This document shows positions 54,517 to 64,000 of a DNA stretch of 64,000 nt, piece by piece. Location: positions 620,001 to 684,000 of the forward strand of contig CAVTBJ010000012.1 of assembly GCA_963732925.1 (NCBI GenBank), read 5' to 3'. This DNA comes from DASZRZ01 sp963732925. GTDB lineage: Bacteria > Acidobacteriota > Terriglobia > Terriglobales > Acidobacteriaceae. The position numbers and the translations under genes were made by a program. Numbering within the stretch: position 1 is the stretch's first letter; each line of letters starts with the position of its first letter. Below the pieces are notes generated by a model. The model was not told where the DNA came from. It saw only the letters and a program-made list of their open reading frames with translations, and ran no database searches.

Positions 54517-54931
54517 GTTTTTCCGGCCTCCCCTGGTCCGTCGCGGCGCCGGGATTCAGAGCTGTAGAAGCAACCCCGCTTCCCGATGATTTGGGGCTGC
54601 GGGACGAGAATTGCCGGAGCGTGGCGCCTTACTTTTCGACCGATTTGCGCTTGTCTCCCGGTTATTTTTTCCCCATCTCTTCGTCTTCCTTCCTTCCTTC
54701 CGATCTTTGTTATTGTTTTGCCATCAAGCCGTGAGTGTCTCCTCTGCTGGTCAGCTCTGGCTCTGACAGCAACCTGCGAAGCGGATAATGCATCGTGCCA
54801 CGACTGATTGCCATTCCCCCTGCAGGGGCATCGTAGCCCGGCTTCGCCACATCTCACAGAAAAGACGCTAAACCCGAGGAATCGGCCGCTATCACAGCGG
54901 TCTGATGAATCCATTTGGAGGAGGTCAAAAT
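54517..54931. other. Intergenic region before the secreted paralogs
   Basis: About 400 bases with a pyrimidine-rich stretch (TTCCTTCCTTCC near 54688). No gene, RNA or clear promoter is recognised. GGAGGAGG at 54917 is the ribosome site of the next gene. Confidence 0.4.
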
Positions 54932-55435
54932 ATGAAGCGTTTTTGCTTGTTGAATGCCGCATTACTTACTGTGGCCTTGGTGGGAGTGATGGCGGCGGTC
55001 AATCCACCGCACGAATCCGTGAGCTTGGATGTGAATCACCCGGTCCACGTTGGAAGCACGGTATTGCCCGCGGGGCACTATACGATTGTTTCGCAAAATG
55101 AACCGGGAGGGGCGCCCCAGCTTCTTATCCAGGGCAAAAACGGGAGCGCCGAAACCCTGGCCAAAACAATCAGCAATAAGGCGAGCGTCACCGCGCCGAC
55201 AGCTACAAAGATAGAGTTGCAAAAGATCGGCAGCGACTACTACCTCAGTAAAGTGTGGATGAAAGGCAGGAAGTACGGCTGGAACATTCCCCTGCCGGAA
55301 AATGTGAGCAATCAGCAGGGCCAGACGGTGGAAATTTCCGGCAGCTACCAGGCGGGCCAGCAGGGACAAAATTCCGCAAATCCAGCTGTCCATAACCAGC
55401 CGATGACGATTCCGCAAGACTCGCATGCTCAGTAG
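54932..55435 (+). CDS. Secreted protein of unknown function, paralog 1
   Basis: A 167-residue protein with a signal peptide (LLNAALLTVALVGVMAA). The mature part is about 100 residues of strands with the shared family motifs PVHVGSTVLPAGHYTI, LLIQGKNG, KIELQKIGSDYYLSKVWMKGRKYGWNIPLP, then a Gln/Asn-rich, low-complexity tail (AGQQGQNSANP). A strong GGAGGAGG lies before ATG 54932. It is the first of three tandem copies. Function unknown. Confidence 0.75.
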   Translation: MKRFCLLNAALLTVALVGVMAAVNPPHESVSLDVNHPVHVGSTVLPAGHYTIVSQNEPGGAPQLLIQGKNGSAETLAKTISNKASVTAPTATKIELQKIGSDYYLSKVWMKGRKYGWNIPLPENVSNQQGQTVEISGSYQAGQQGQNSANPAVHNQPMTIPQDSHAQ

Positions 55436-55477
55436 CCTGGCAGAGAAGGGGGCGTTATCTCGATCTGGCAGTCACGT

Positions 55478-55516
55478 CCCCGCCCCGGGCACTACAAGAC
55501 AGGGCGGGGTTATTTG
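55478..55516 (+). terminator. Probable terminator after paralog 1
   Basis: CCCCGCCC (55478-55485) pairs with GGGCGGGG (55502-55509), followed by TTATTTGTTGG. Stable stem, moderate T content. Confidence 0.6.
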
Positions 55517-55626
55517 TTGGTTTCAGGATCTACTTTGCAGGGGCGACGAGGTAATCACTATAAATCAGTATATCGTCTCACGATGCTGGTGCATCCCCGC
55601 AAAGTGGGACGGAAAGGAGGCGAATA

Positions 55627-56154
55627 CTGAATAGGAAGCGTTTGAGTTTAAAGAGTTTGAGTTTAGCCTGTGCGGCTTTGGTTACGTTTGCGTTCGTCGG
55701 TGTGATGGCTGCGCAAGCGCCGCTGCACGAAAAAGTTGTGGTGAATCTTTCCTATCCCGTGCACGTCGATGGCAAGGTGTTGCCGCCCGGATCTTACACG
55801 ATTAGCGAACAGAATAGGCCGGTTGGGGCTCCGGGATTGCTGATTGAGGGAAAGAATGGCAACAACAACGCGATTTCGCTAGCTTCTACGGTGAAGATTG
55901 AGCAGAAGCCAGCCGCAACGCAGACCAAGGTAGTTCTGAGACAGGTGGGGAACAACTACTACTTCGACAAGATCTGGATCAAGGGGAGAACCTATGGCTG
56001 GCAGGTGCCGCTTCCCGATGGTGTAAGCAATCAGCAGGGCCAGACGGTGGAAATTCCCGGCAACTACCAGGCGGGCCAGCAGGGACAAAGTTCCGCAAAT
56101 CCGCCTGTCCAGAACGAGCCGATGACAATTCCGCAAGCCTCTCATGCGCAATAA
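55627..56154 (+). CDS. Secreted protein of unknown function, paralog 2
   Basis: About 175 residues, same layout as paralog 1: signal peptide, LPPGSYTI, LLIEGKNGNN, VVLRQVGNNYYFDKIWIKGRTYGWQVPLP and the Gln-rich tail. The start is odd: the perfect AAGGAGG at 55614-55620 is followed after six bases by CTG (55627) in frame, where paralogs have ATG; the next in-frame starts (TTG 55639, TTG 55642) are too far from that site. CTG initiation or a lost ATG are both possible. Confidence 0.7.
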   Translation: MNRKRLSLKSLSLACAALVTFAFVGVMAAQAPLHEKVVVNLSYPVHVDGKVLPPGSYTISEQNRPVGAPGLLIEGKNGNNNAISLASTVKIEQKPAATQTKVVLRQVGNNYYFDKIWIKGRTYGWQVPLPDGVSNQQGQTVEIPGNYQAGQQGQSSANPPVQNEPMTIPQASHAQ

Positions 56155-56402
56155 CCTTGGGCATGGGCGGCTTAGGACCGTTCGAACCCTGTAGCGAATC
56201 TTGTGTGCAACCCCACCTGAGGCCGGAGACGGGCGGTAGGGTGGGGACACTGCATCGGCGGAGCGTTCCGGACGCGGAAATACCGCCGGGCCTCAACCCG
56301 GAAACATCGTGTCACGAGTGGTGTGGAGGCATCGTCTCCGCTCTGCTCTTTATCTTATAATCAAGGAGGGCCACAGCAAATGGTTCTAAAGGGGGGACGG
56401 TT

Positions 56403-56900
56403 ATGAGACGTTTGGGTTTATTGAGTGCCGTACTGTTGGCGTTGTCATGGGTTGGGGTCATGGCGGCGGAGAATGCCCCGCGCCATGAGGATGTGACGGT
56501 GGATCTGGCGACTCCTGTCCATGTTGGGGCCAAGGTGTTGCCAGCCGGACACTACACAATTATTGCGGAGAACGTAGCGAACGGGGCTACTGGATTCCTG
56601 ATCCAGGGCAAGAAGGCCGACGTTCGGACGGCAGCGTCCAAGATTCCAAGCGTTCAAAAACCGGCTCCGGCGACAACAAAGCTGATGATGCGTAAGATCG
56701 GGGACAACTTCTACCTGGACAAAATCTGGATACGGGGCAAGACGTTTGGATGGCAGATTCCCCTGCCGCAAAGTGTGAGCAGCCAGCAAGGGCAAGAGAT
56801 GGAGGTCTTCGGCGTCGACCACAGCGCTCAGGAGCAGCAGCAGGTGAGCCACGGTGCATACTCCGGCAACGGGTGGGATGCGTCGCCTTTGGGCGGGTAG
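56403..56900 (+). CDS. Secreted protein of unknown function, paralog 3
   Basis: A 165-residue member of the same family: signal peptide (LLSAVLLALSWVGVMAA), VHVGAKVLPAGHYTI, FLIQGKKAD, KLMMRKIGDNFYLDKIWIRGKTFGWQIPLP. Its tail differs from the other two, ending in a Gln stretch and GNGWDASPLGG. ATG 56403 after GGGGGGAC. A good terminator follows, so each copy may be transcribed separately. Confidence 0.75.
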   Translation: MRRLGLLSAVLLALSWVGVMAAENAPRHEDVTVDLATPVHVGAKVLPAGHYTIIAENVANGATGFLIQGKKADVRTAASKIPSVQKPAPATTKLMMRKIGDNFYLDKIWIRGKTFGWQIPLPQSVSSQQGQEMEVFGVDHSAQEQQQVSHGAYSGNGWDASPLGG

Positions 56901-56955
56901 GCCGAGAAGAGAAGCGCAGGCTGCATTGCGGCCTCAAAAGGACAAACGAAACGAG

Positions 56956-56987
56956 CACGGACGAAAAGGTCCGTGTTTTTTGTTTTT
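56956..56987 (+). terminator. Intrinsic terminator after paralog 3
   Basis: CACGGAC (56956-56962), six-base loop, GTCCGTG (56969-56975) and TTTTTTGTTTTT. The rest of the gap to 57219 is AT-rich near 57065-57110 and may hold the ilv promoter; no leader peptide or T-box was recognised. Confidence 0.92.
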
Positions 56988-57219
56988 GGACGGCCTGAGA
57001 CGGAGGGGAGTCAGGGAACTCCGGCAGGTTCACGGTTCGGGGGGAGGACATAAGCCAGGGCAAAACTTATAAGTGTTTGTTATGCTAAATGAAGATATAT
57101 AACATTGCTTAATGGCGCTCTCTGCGATACATATAAAAGAACCCAGCGCAGAGGCGAAGATCGGCAGGGGTTGTCCAGATGTTCGGTCAATAAATTCGGC
57201 CATTGAAAATGAAGAGGAT

Positions 57220-58893
57220 ATGAGCGACTCAGGAAAACGCAACAGCGGAGCTATCACTGACGGACCCAGCCGGGCGCCGGCGCGGTCCATGCTGAAAGCC
57301 ATCGGCTTCACGGACGACGATCTGCGGCGGCCGATCATCGGAGTAGCCAACACGTGGACGGAAATCGGGCCATGCAATTACCACCTGCGGCGGCTGGCCG
57401 AGCAGATCAAGCAGGGCGTCCGCGAGGCCGGCGGTACGCCGATGGAGTTCAACACGGTCACGATCTCCGACGGCATCACCATGGGAAGCGAGGGCATGCG
57501 GACGTCGCTGATCAGCCGGGAGGTGATTGCGGATTCGATCGAGTTGGTGGCGCGCGGCAACGCCTTCGACGGGATGGTGGTGATCTCCGGCTGCGACAAG
57601 ACGATTCCGGGAACGATCATGGCGCTGGTGCGGGTGAATATTCCCGGGCTGATGCTGTATGGCGGCTCGATTGCGCCGGGACAGTTTCAGGGGAAGGATG
57701 TTTCCATTCAGGACGTATTTGAGGCAGTGGGAGCGCATGCGGCTGGGCGCATGACGGACCAGGACTTGAAGACGATCGAGGACAATGCGTGTCCCGGCGC
57801 GGGAGCCTGCGGAGGGCAGTTCACGGCAAACACCATGGCTACGGCTTCGGAGTTTCTGGGGGTGTCGGTGATGGGTACGGCGGGGGTACCGGCAACCGAT
57901 CCGGAAAAAGATGCGGTAGCGCGGCAGGTGGGCAGGCAAGTGATGGAACTGGTCCGCAAGGACTTGCGGCCTTCGCAGATTGTGAGTCGCGAGTCGCTGG
58001 AGAACGCCATTGCCAGCGTCGCCGCAACCGGTGGGTCGACCAATGCGGTTCTGCACCTGCTGGCGATTGCGCGCGAGGCCGGGGTGGAGCTGAGCATCGA
58101 CGATTTTGACCGGGTGAGCGCGCGGACTCCGCTGCTGGCGGACATGAAACCCGGCGGGCGATTCATGGCGACAGATTTTTACAAAGCAGGCGGAACGCGC
58201 TATCTGGCGCACCTGATGGTGGATGCGGGGCTGCTGCACGGCAAGTGCATGACCGCCAGCGCACGCACCCTGGCCGAGGAGGCTGCGAACGGGAAAGAAA
58301 CTCCGGGGCAGCAGGTGTTCCGGCCGGTTTCCAATCCGCTGAAGCCCAGCGGCGGGCTGGTGATTCTGAAGGGCAATCTGGCGCCCGACGGCTGCGTGAT
58401 CAAAGTGGCGGGGCACGAGCGGCTCTACCAGCGCGGACCGGCGCGCGTCTTCGACAAGGAAGAAGCTGCCTTCGCCGCCGTCCAGGAAGGAAAGATCAAG
58501 GCCGGGGACGTGATTGTAATTCGCTACGAAGGCCCGAGCGGCGGTCCGGGGATGCGGGAGATGCTGGCGGTTACGGCCGCGATCGCCGGCGCGGGGCTGG
58601 GCGAGTCCGTGGCCCTGCTGACCGACGGGCGGTTTTCGGGAGCGACCCGCGGGCTGATGGCAGGGCACGTTGCTCCGGAGGCGGCGCGCGGAGGTCCCAT
58701 CAGCGCGGTGCGGGACGGCGACATGATCATTTTTGATGTAAAGAACCGTACCCTGACGTTGGACATTCCCGAGGCGGAGCTGGCGGCACGGCTGAAAGCA
58801 TGGAAAGCTCCGGCGCCGCGCTTCTCCACTGGCGTGATGGCGAAGTATGCCCGTTCGGTGGCTTCGGCGGCAGCGGGGGCGGTGACGAGCTGA
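57220..58893 (+). CDS. ilvD: Dihydroxy-acid dehydratase
   Basis: A 557-residue Fe-S enzyme making 2-keto acids for valine and isoleucine. Cluster cysteines are in SGCDKT (about 124-129) and CPGAGACGG (about 190-198); ARGNAFDGMV and the C-terminal LLTDGRFSGATRG are conserved. The start ATG 57220 has GAAGAGG upstream; the frame extends to 57112 without a ribosome site. First gene of ilvD-ilvB-ilvN-ilvC and free of frame breaks. Confidence 0.95.
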   Translation: MSDSGKRNSGAITDGPSRAPARSMLKAIGFTDDDLRRPIIGVANTWTEIGPCNYHLRRLAEQIKQGVREAGGTPMEFNTVTISDGITMGSEGMRTSLISREVIADSIELVARGNAFDGMVVISGCDKTIPGTIMALVRVNIPGLMLYGGSIAPGQFQGKDVSIQDVFEAVGAHAAGRMTDQDLKTIEDNACPGAGACGGQFTANTMATASEFLGVSVMGTAGVPATDPEKDAVARQVGRQVMELVRKDLRPSQIVSRESLENAIASVAATGGSTNAVLHLLAIAREAGVELSIDDFDRVSARTPLLADMKPGGRFMATDFYKAGGTRYLAHLMVDAGLLHGKCMTASARTLAEEAANGKETPGQQVFRPVSNPLKPSGGLVILKGNLAPDGCVIKVAGHERLYQRGPARVFDKEEAAFAAVQEGKIKAGDVIVIRYEGPSGGPGMREMLAVTAAIAGAGLGESVALLTDGRFSGATRGLMAGHVAPEAARGGPISAVRDGDMIIFDVKNRTLTLDIPEAELAARLKAWKAPAPRFSTGVMAKYARSVASAAAGAVTS

Positions 58894-58934
58894 GAAATGC
58901 TCCTCAGGACATGCGGAGTGATCAAGGCAGCTTT

Positions 58935-60679
58935 ATGGCAGGGAATGGAAGGGAACGCGTGAAGAAAACGGGAGCGGAAATTCTTTGGGAGTGCCTCCTG
59001 CACGGAGGGAGTCACCACGATCTTCGGCTATCCCGGCGGAGCGATTCTGCCGGCGTATGACGCGCTGACCAAGTATCCCATCCACCACGTGCTGGTGCGC
59101 CACGAGCAGGGCGCGACCCACATGGCGGATGGATATGCGCGGGCCACGGGCAAGGTGGGAGTGGCAATCGCCACCTCGGGTCCGGGCGCGACCAACATGG
59201 TGACCGGCATAGCCACGGCCATGATGGATTCCTCGCCCATCGTGTGCATCACCGGGCAGGTGGGAAGCAAGCTGATCGGGTCCGACGCTTTTCAGGAAAC
59301 GGACATCACGGGCATCACCCTGCCCATCACCAAGCACAATTTCCTGGTCACCCGTCCCGAGGAAGTGGCGGAGGTGGTGCGCGAAGCGTTTTACATCGCC
59401 AAGTCGGGGCGGCCGGGACCGGTGCTGATCGACATCACCAAGGACGCGCAGCAGTCTTCCTGCGAATTCGAGTGGGAGGCGATCCAGCCGCAGCTTCCCG
59501 GCTACCGTCCCGACCTTTCTCCGGAGAAGGCAGATTACGATCATGCGCTGGAGCTGATCCACAACGCCAAGCGCCCGATCATTCTGGGCGGGCACGGCAT
59601 TCTGGTTCCGGGGCCGAGCGCGAGGTGATCGAGTTCGCGGAGAAGGCGAACATTCCCATTGCCATGACCCTGCTGGGCCTGGGGGCGGTTCCGGCGCAGC
59701 ACCCGCTGAACCTGGGCATGATGGGCATGCACGGGGAAGCCTGGGTGAACCAGGGCGATTCAGGAATCCGATCTGCTGCTGGCCTTCGGCATGCGCTTCG
59801 ATGATCGCGTGACCGGCAACCTGAAGACGTACGCTCCCAATGCCAAGAAGATCCACATCGAAATTGATCCCGCGGAAGTGAACAAAATCGTGCGCGTGGA
59901 CTCAGGCCCTGGTGGGAGACCTGCGGGATGTGCTGCAGCATCTGCTGCCCAAGGTGGAACGGCGCGAGCGCAAGGAATGGCTGAGCTTCATCGGCGACCT
60001 GAAGGGGGACTCGGCGGTCCGCGACATCCAGAACCTTCCCGACAACGGGCACCTGTACGCCGCGCATGTGATCAACGACATCTGGCGGGAAACGCGCGGG
60101 CAGGACGTAATTGTCGTGACCGACGTTGGGCAGCACCAGATGTGGGAGGCGCAGTATTTCAAGCATGAGAATCCGCGGTCGCTGGTGACCTCCGGCGGCC
60201 TGGGCACGATGGGGTTTGCGCTGCCGGCGGCGATTGGCGCCAAGATGGCGCGTCCCGAGGCCGAGGTCTGGGTAGTGGTGGGAGACGGCGGCTTCCAGAT
60301 GACCATGTGCCGAGCTGGCGACCATCGCGCAGGAGAAGCTGGATATCAACATCGCCATCATCAACAACGGCTACCTGGGAATGGTGCGGCAGTGGCAGGA
60401 GTTCTTCTATGAGCGCCGCTACAAGGCCACTCCGCTGCTGAATCCGGACTTCGTCAAGCTGGCGCAGGCATTCGGTATCCGAGCAAAGCGGTGACGCAGC
60501 GCAGCGAGGTAGTTCCGGTGGTGCAGGAAGCACGCGGCGCACCAGGGAACGTGCTGATCGAGTTCAAGGTGGAGCAGGAAGACACGGTTTACCCGATGGT
60601 TCCGGCGGGGGCCGATCTGCACAACATGATCCGACGGCCCAGCCCGATCGTGGAAACCGCGGCTGACGAATTGGGTTGA
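58935..60679 (+). CDS. ilvB: Acetolactate synthase, large subunit, frameshifted
   Basis: ThDP enzyme condensing pyruvate into acetolactate. Across frames all parts are present: IFGYPGGAILPAYDAL, the catalytic Glu in RHEQGATHMADGYARATG, GPGATNMVTGIATAMMDS, VVTDVGQHQMWEAQY, and the ThDP motif GDGGFQM ... NNGYLGMVRQWQ. Six one-base shifts lie near 59003, 59615, 59758, 59905, 60312 and 60480. Repaired length about 580 residues is normal. Likely start ATG 58935. Confidence 0.88.
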
Positions 60680-60759
60680 GTCATTCAGTATTGTGGGCAG
60701 CGCGGCATGACGTGCAATCTCCAGTGATGCAATGACGCGATGTTCGATTTGAGGAATTC

Positions 60760-61312
60760 ATGGTGAACACCTTTGTTGTTTATGTGGAAGACAAGCCTGG
60801 CGGTGCTGAACCGGGTGGCGTCGCTGTTCCGGCGGCGCGCGTTCAATATCGAGTCGCTGACCGTGGGGCATACGGACAAGGCCGGCCTGTCGCGCATGAC
60901 CATCGTAGTGGACACGGACGAGTTCGGAGCGAAGCGGCTGGAAGCGAATCTCTACAAGCTGGTGAATGTGGTGCGGGTGGACAACATCAGCAGCGTCCCT
61001 TCGGTGCTGCGCGACCTGGCATTGATCAAGGTCAGCGCGCCCCCGGAAGAGCGCTCGCATGTTCTGCAACTGGCGAACGTGTTCCGCGCCCGGGTGGTGG
61101 ATGTAGCTCCGGATTCGATGATCCTGGAGATTACCGGGGCGGAGGACAAGATCGAAGGCCTGCTGGAAGTGTTGCGTCCGATTGGCATTCTGGAAATGGT
61201 GCGCACGGGACGGGTGGCGATGGCGCGCGGGTCGAAGTCGGTGGGCGAACAGGCGGCAGCCGCGGTGGTACGATCCGGGGAGCCGTCGGAAGACATATCT
61301 TATTCAGTCTGA
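60760..61312 (+). CDS. ilvN: Acetolactate synthase, small subunit, one frameshift
   Basis: Regulatory subunit with an N-terminal ACT domain that binds valine. Reading MVNTFVVYVEDKPG, then after one extra base near 60803 VLNRVASLFRRRAFNIESL, and on to the clean C-terminal domain (SHVLQLANVFRARVVDV). Repaired length about 184 residues, like the longer IlvN/IlvH forms. Lies 80 bases after ilvB. Confidence 0.88.
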
Positions 61313-61353
61313 GGTCGCGCGAGCCGCGCCCAGCAATCCAAGAAGGGAATTTC

Positions 61354-62426
61354 ATGGCGAAACTCTATAAAGACCAGGATGCTGATATTTCTCTGATCCG
61401 GGCCAAGAAAGTGGCCATCATCGGATACGGATCGCAAGGACATGCACACGCGCTGAACCTGCGCGACAGCGGAGTCGAGGTGCGCGTGGGCTTGCCGGAA
61501 GGCAGCCGCTCGCGGGCCAAGGCGGAAGCGGAGGGGCTGAAGGTGATGACCCCGGCGGAGGCCTCGAAGTGGGCGGACGTGATCATGATCTTGACGCCGG
61601 ACACGGGACAGGCCGCGCTCTACAAGGAAGCCATCCTGCCGAACCTGAGCGCGGGAAAAATGCTGATGTTTGCCCACGGCTTCAACATCCGCTACGGCAC
61701 GATCGATCCCCCGAAGAATGTTGACGTCACCATGATCGCGCCCAAGGCGCCGGGCCACCGCGTTCGCGAGGTATTCAAGGAGGGTGGGGGACTCCGTGCC
61801 TGCTGGCCATCCACCAGGACGCCACCGGCAACGCCAAAGCGCTGGCGCTTTCCTATGGCAAGGGGATTGGCGGCACGCGCGCGGCAGTGCTCGAGACCAC
61901 CTTTGCGGAAGAGACGGAGACCGACCTGTTCGGCGAGCAGGCGGTGCTGTGCGGTGGCGCCAGCGAACTGGTAAAGGCCGGGTTCCAGACGCTGGTGGAC
62001 GCGGGCTATCAGCCGGAGATCGCGTATTTCGAGTGCCTGCACGAGCTGAAGCTGATTGTGGACCTCTTCTATCGCGGCGGCCTGAACTACATGCGCTATT
62101 CGGTGAGCGATACGGCCGAATGGGGCGATTATGTGTCCGGTCCACGGATCGTCAACGATCAGGTCCGGGCCGAGATGAAGAAGCTGCTGAAGGAGATTCA
62201 GGACGGAACATTTGCTCGCAAATGGATCGCGGAAAATGAGAACGGACGTCCGAAGTTTAATGCCGTGCGCGCGAAAGAGCGCACCCAGTTGCTGGAGCAG
62301 GTGGGCGCCGATCTGCGCGACATCATGGAGTTCATCGATCCGGTGCGCATCACTCCGGACGGCACTCCGCTGAAGCCGGCGAAGGTTCCGGCAGTCAAGA
62401 CCAACACGGCGGCCAGCGCCGACTAA
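61354..62426 (+). CDS. ilvC: Ketol-acid reductoisomerase, one frameshift
   Basis: Class I enzyme isomerising and reducing acetolactate with NADPH and Mg2+. Nucleotide fold IIGYGSQGHAHALNL (about 23-37); VTMIAPKAPGHRVREVF; metal ligands in FAEETETDLFGEQ; and ECLHELKLIVDL. One base is missing in a G run near 61787 (EGGG then TPCLLAIHQDATG). Repaired length about 358 residues with a short extended tail. Last gene of the operon. Confidence 0.9.
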
Positions 62427-62446
62427 CCCGACCCACAAACAGGCTC

Positions 62447-62489
62447 GATTCAGCCCTGGGCGTTTTCGTCGCTCAGGGCTGAATCGTTT
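62447..62489 (+). terminator. Terminator after ilvC
   Basis: GATTCAGCCCTG (62447-62458) pairs perfectly with CAGGGCTGAATC (62474-62485), with an inner GCG/CGC extension and a short GTTT tail. It also serves the end of the convergent kinase gene. Confidence 0.8.
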
Positions 62490-62553
62490 GCGGCAAACAC
62501 AAGCTCCCTCTGCCTGCGGATGCCCGCGCATGTACGGTGTCGTGGTGAAAACG

Positions 62554-64000
62554 TCACAATCCGTCTTCAGCCGAGTCCGCCTCATCCCGGGGTAGAAAGA
62601 CATTGAAGCAGGTTCCGCTGCGTCCCGGACGGGTGGAGGTGGCGACCGAAATGGCGCCATGGTGCTTGCTGACGATTCCTTTGGCCACCCACAGACCGAG
62701 GCCGGTTCCGCGCTCGCCTTTAGTGGTGAAGAAAGGCTCAAAAATCTTCTGGCGAATCTCAAGAGCCATTCCCGGGCCATTGTCGGCAATGACGACGCGC
62801 AGTCCGCGCACAGCAAGGTTGCGCCAATCGCACGACTCGAAGGCGTGCACCACGATGCGTCCTCCGGGCGGTGTGGCGTCGAGGGCATTCACCAGAAGAT
62901 TGGAAAAGACCTGCCGCAGTTCTCCGGCAACGGCAAGGATGCTCTGCCGCGCTTCGTACCTGCGGATTACCTTCACGCCACGCCGCGCGATGCGAGGGGC
63001 ATAGAGGCTCAGAATGCCATCGAGGATCTCGCCGACATCCGCCAGACCGGGGGTGGAGCTTTCGCGATAGAAGGCCAGGGTTTGGCGGGCGACGTGGCCA
63101 ACCCGAGCCAGTTCCTGCTCGGCCATGGCGGTCAACTCCTGCGCCCGCACCCCAAGCGAGTTGTCGCGCGCCACCAGATACAAGAGGTTGGTCAGGGCTT
63201 CAAGGGGATTGTTGATCTCGTGAGCGATGGCCGCTGCCATGCGGCCGGCCGCGGCCAGCCTTTCTGATTCGCGCAAGGCAGCTTCCGCGCGCTTGCGGTC
63301 GGAGATATCGCCGAACAGCAGCACGCCGGCGACGATCTCACCGCTGGCGTTGCGGACCGGAGCGGAGCTGATCTCCAGAAAGCTCCAGCTTCCATCGTCG
63401 CGTTTCAGGCGGACTTCTTCCCGCGCCACGACTTCACCCAGGCGAATGGAACGGGCGAGAGGCCACTGCTGAGGCTGGTAAGCAGTGCCGTCGGCGTGAA
63501 AGGCCTGGTCGGGCAGAGAAAGAAATGGCGCCGAGTTCGGCCAGACCTGGCCGGCGACGGGATTGCCGAGTACGCTCCTGCCGGAATGGGCATCCACAAT
63601 CATGACCCCCGCCGGCATGTGCCGTAGCACAGCCTGCAGCAGAGCGCGTTCGGTTTCCAGATCTGTGTAGAGGCGGTCGCGCTGCTGTTCCGCAATGTCC
63701 CGCTCGATTACGAGTTGTTTTTCGCGGCGCAGGGCGTCTTCCGTGCTCTGCAATTCCGTGGTGACCGCCGCCAGAACGAGTCCGGTTATGCTGGTCACCG
63801 CCAGAAACAGTTGCAGCAGCATGGCATTTCTAAGGGTCGAAAAGGTCACGAACGGCCCGGAATTGACCGCGGTTTCCAAGACGGAGACCACGGCGATGGT
63901 CAGACTGGCCAGCGCGGCGCCGCGGATTCCGAAGCGGATGGCGCCCCAAAGCACGAGGGGGAGAACCACCAGCGCAATCACGCCCTCGGTAATGCGGAAC
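62554..64000 (-). CDS. MASE1-PAS sensor histidine kinase, 5' end beyond window
   Basis: At least 480 residues, still open at the window edge. The N-terminal visible part has hydrophobic helices with WGAIRFGIRGAALAS, typical of the MASE1 membrane sensor. Then a coiled coil, a PAS domain (about 115-235), the H-box AIAHEINNPLEAL, N box FSNLLVNALDA, G1 DNGPGM, F FEPFFTTKGE and G2 GTGLGL. It should phosphorylate an unlinked regulator. The signal is unknown. Converges with ilvC. Confidence 0.88.
   Translation of the reverse strand, partial: FRITEGVIALVVLPLVLWGAIRFGIRGAALASLTIAVVSVLETAVNSGPFVTFSTLRNAMLLQLFLAVTSITGLVLAAVTTELQSTEDALRREKQLVIERDIAEQQRDRLYTDLETERALLQAVLRHMPAGVMIVDAHSGRSVLGNPVAGQVWPNSAPFLSLPDQAFHADGTAYQPQQWPLARSIRLGEVVAREEVRLKRDDGSWSFLEISSAPVRNASGEIVAGVLLFGDISDRKRAEAALRESERLAAAGRMAAAIAHEINNPLEALTNLLYLVARDNSLGVRAQELTAMAEQELARVGHVARQTLAFYRESSTPGLADVGEILDGILSLYAPRIARRGVKVIRRYEARQSILAVAGELRQVFSNLLVNALDATPPGGRIVVHAFESCDWRNLAVRGLRVVIADNGPGMALEIRQKIFEPFFTTKGERGTGLGLWVAKGIVSKHHGAISVATSTRPGRSGTCFNVFLPRDEADSAEDGL

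Noticed and set aside
57229..58668. 479-codon minus-strand open frame
   Set aside because: Antisense to the intact ilvD; low-complexity His/Arg-rich translation.
58935..62426. Programmed frameshifting in ilvB, ilvN and ilvC
   Set aside because: Breaks are many, in both directions and without slippery sites or downstream stimulators; the same pattern affects unrelated genes.

Overview
The window looks like a chromosome segment of an Acidobacteriota bacterium, probably Terriglobia and Koribacter-like. The GC is high, and several family types here are common in that group: a DUF2207/LemA pair, an extracytoplasmic tricorn-type protease, secreted PKD-domain proteins, FecR-type proteins and stand-alone PilZ and RRM proteins. 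Placement is by gene content and style only; no rRNA or phylogenetic marker was compared.

Layout. 0.2-1.9 kb: PilZ protein, RRM RNA-binding protein and a small hypothetical. 2.2-6.1 kb: an AT-richer relic island beside tRNA-Leu(CAA). It holds a tight operon of unknown genes, a second 5'-half copy of the tRNA, an FAD monooxygenase and the C-terminal remnant of a tyrosine integrase. 6.1-12.6 kb: MFS carrier, DUF2490 outer-membrane protein, three signalling genes (CheY-like, PAS histidine kinase, NarL-like regulator with a degenerate receiver), an IS630-type transposase remnant and a three-gene envelope cluster with a holin-like protein. 12.8-19.6 kb: DUF2207/lemA, ppa and a secreted tricorn-like protease. 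19.7-27.5 kb: two tandem secreted GH71/GH99-like proteins, aldo/keto reductase, acetyltransferase, galM and a HAD phosphatase. 28-34 kb: gltBD. 34-37.4 kb: nhaA, ypdA and a frataxin-like gene.

37.4-43.4 kb is an amino-acid block on the minus strand: hom-thrC-thrB (threonine pathway) and, upstream of it, a second thrC-like gene plus a MoaD/ThiS-like sulfur carrier behind a clear SAM-I riboswitch with a terminator. That unit is most easily read as sulfur amino-acid synthesis using a protein thiocarboxylate, and it is the most interesting system in the window. 43.5-46.1 kb: a frame-broken FecR-like gene, a membrane protein with only a histidine-kinase DHp segment, and ilvA. 46.2-54.5 kb is the phosphate regulon: phoB-phoR-like pair, Pho-box-like repeats, pstSCAB, phoU, the 3' relic of a second pstB, and a second phoU. 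54.9-56.9 kb has three tandem secreted paralogs of unknown function. 57.2-62.4 kb is the branched-chain operon ilvD-ilvB-ilvN-ilvC, ending in a terminator. The last gene is a MASE1-PAS histidine kinase cut by the window edge.

About two dozen single-base frameshifts fall in 43.6-48.5 kb, at 50.2 kb and in 59.0-61.8 kb, breaking ilvA, phoB, phoR, pstC, ilvB, ilvN and ilvC, while 6-43 kb shows none. Because these are conserved, largely essential pathway genes, consensus error in those stretches is more likely than decay; spans are given for the repaired genes.
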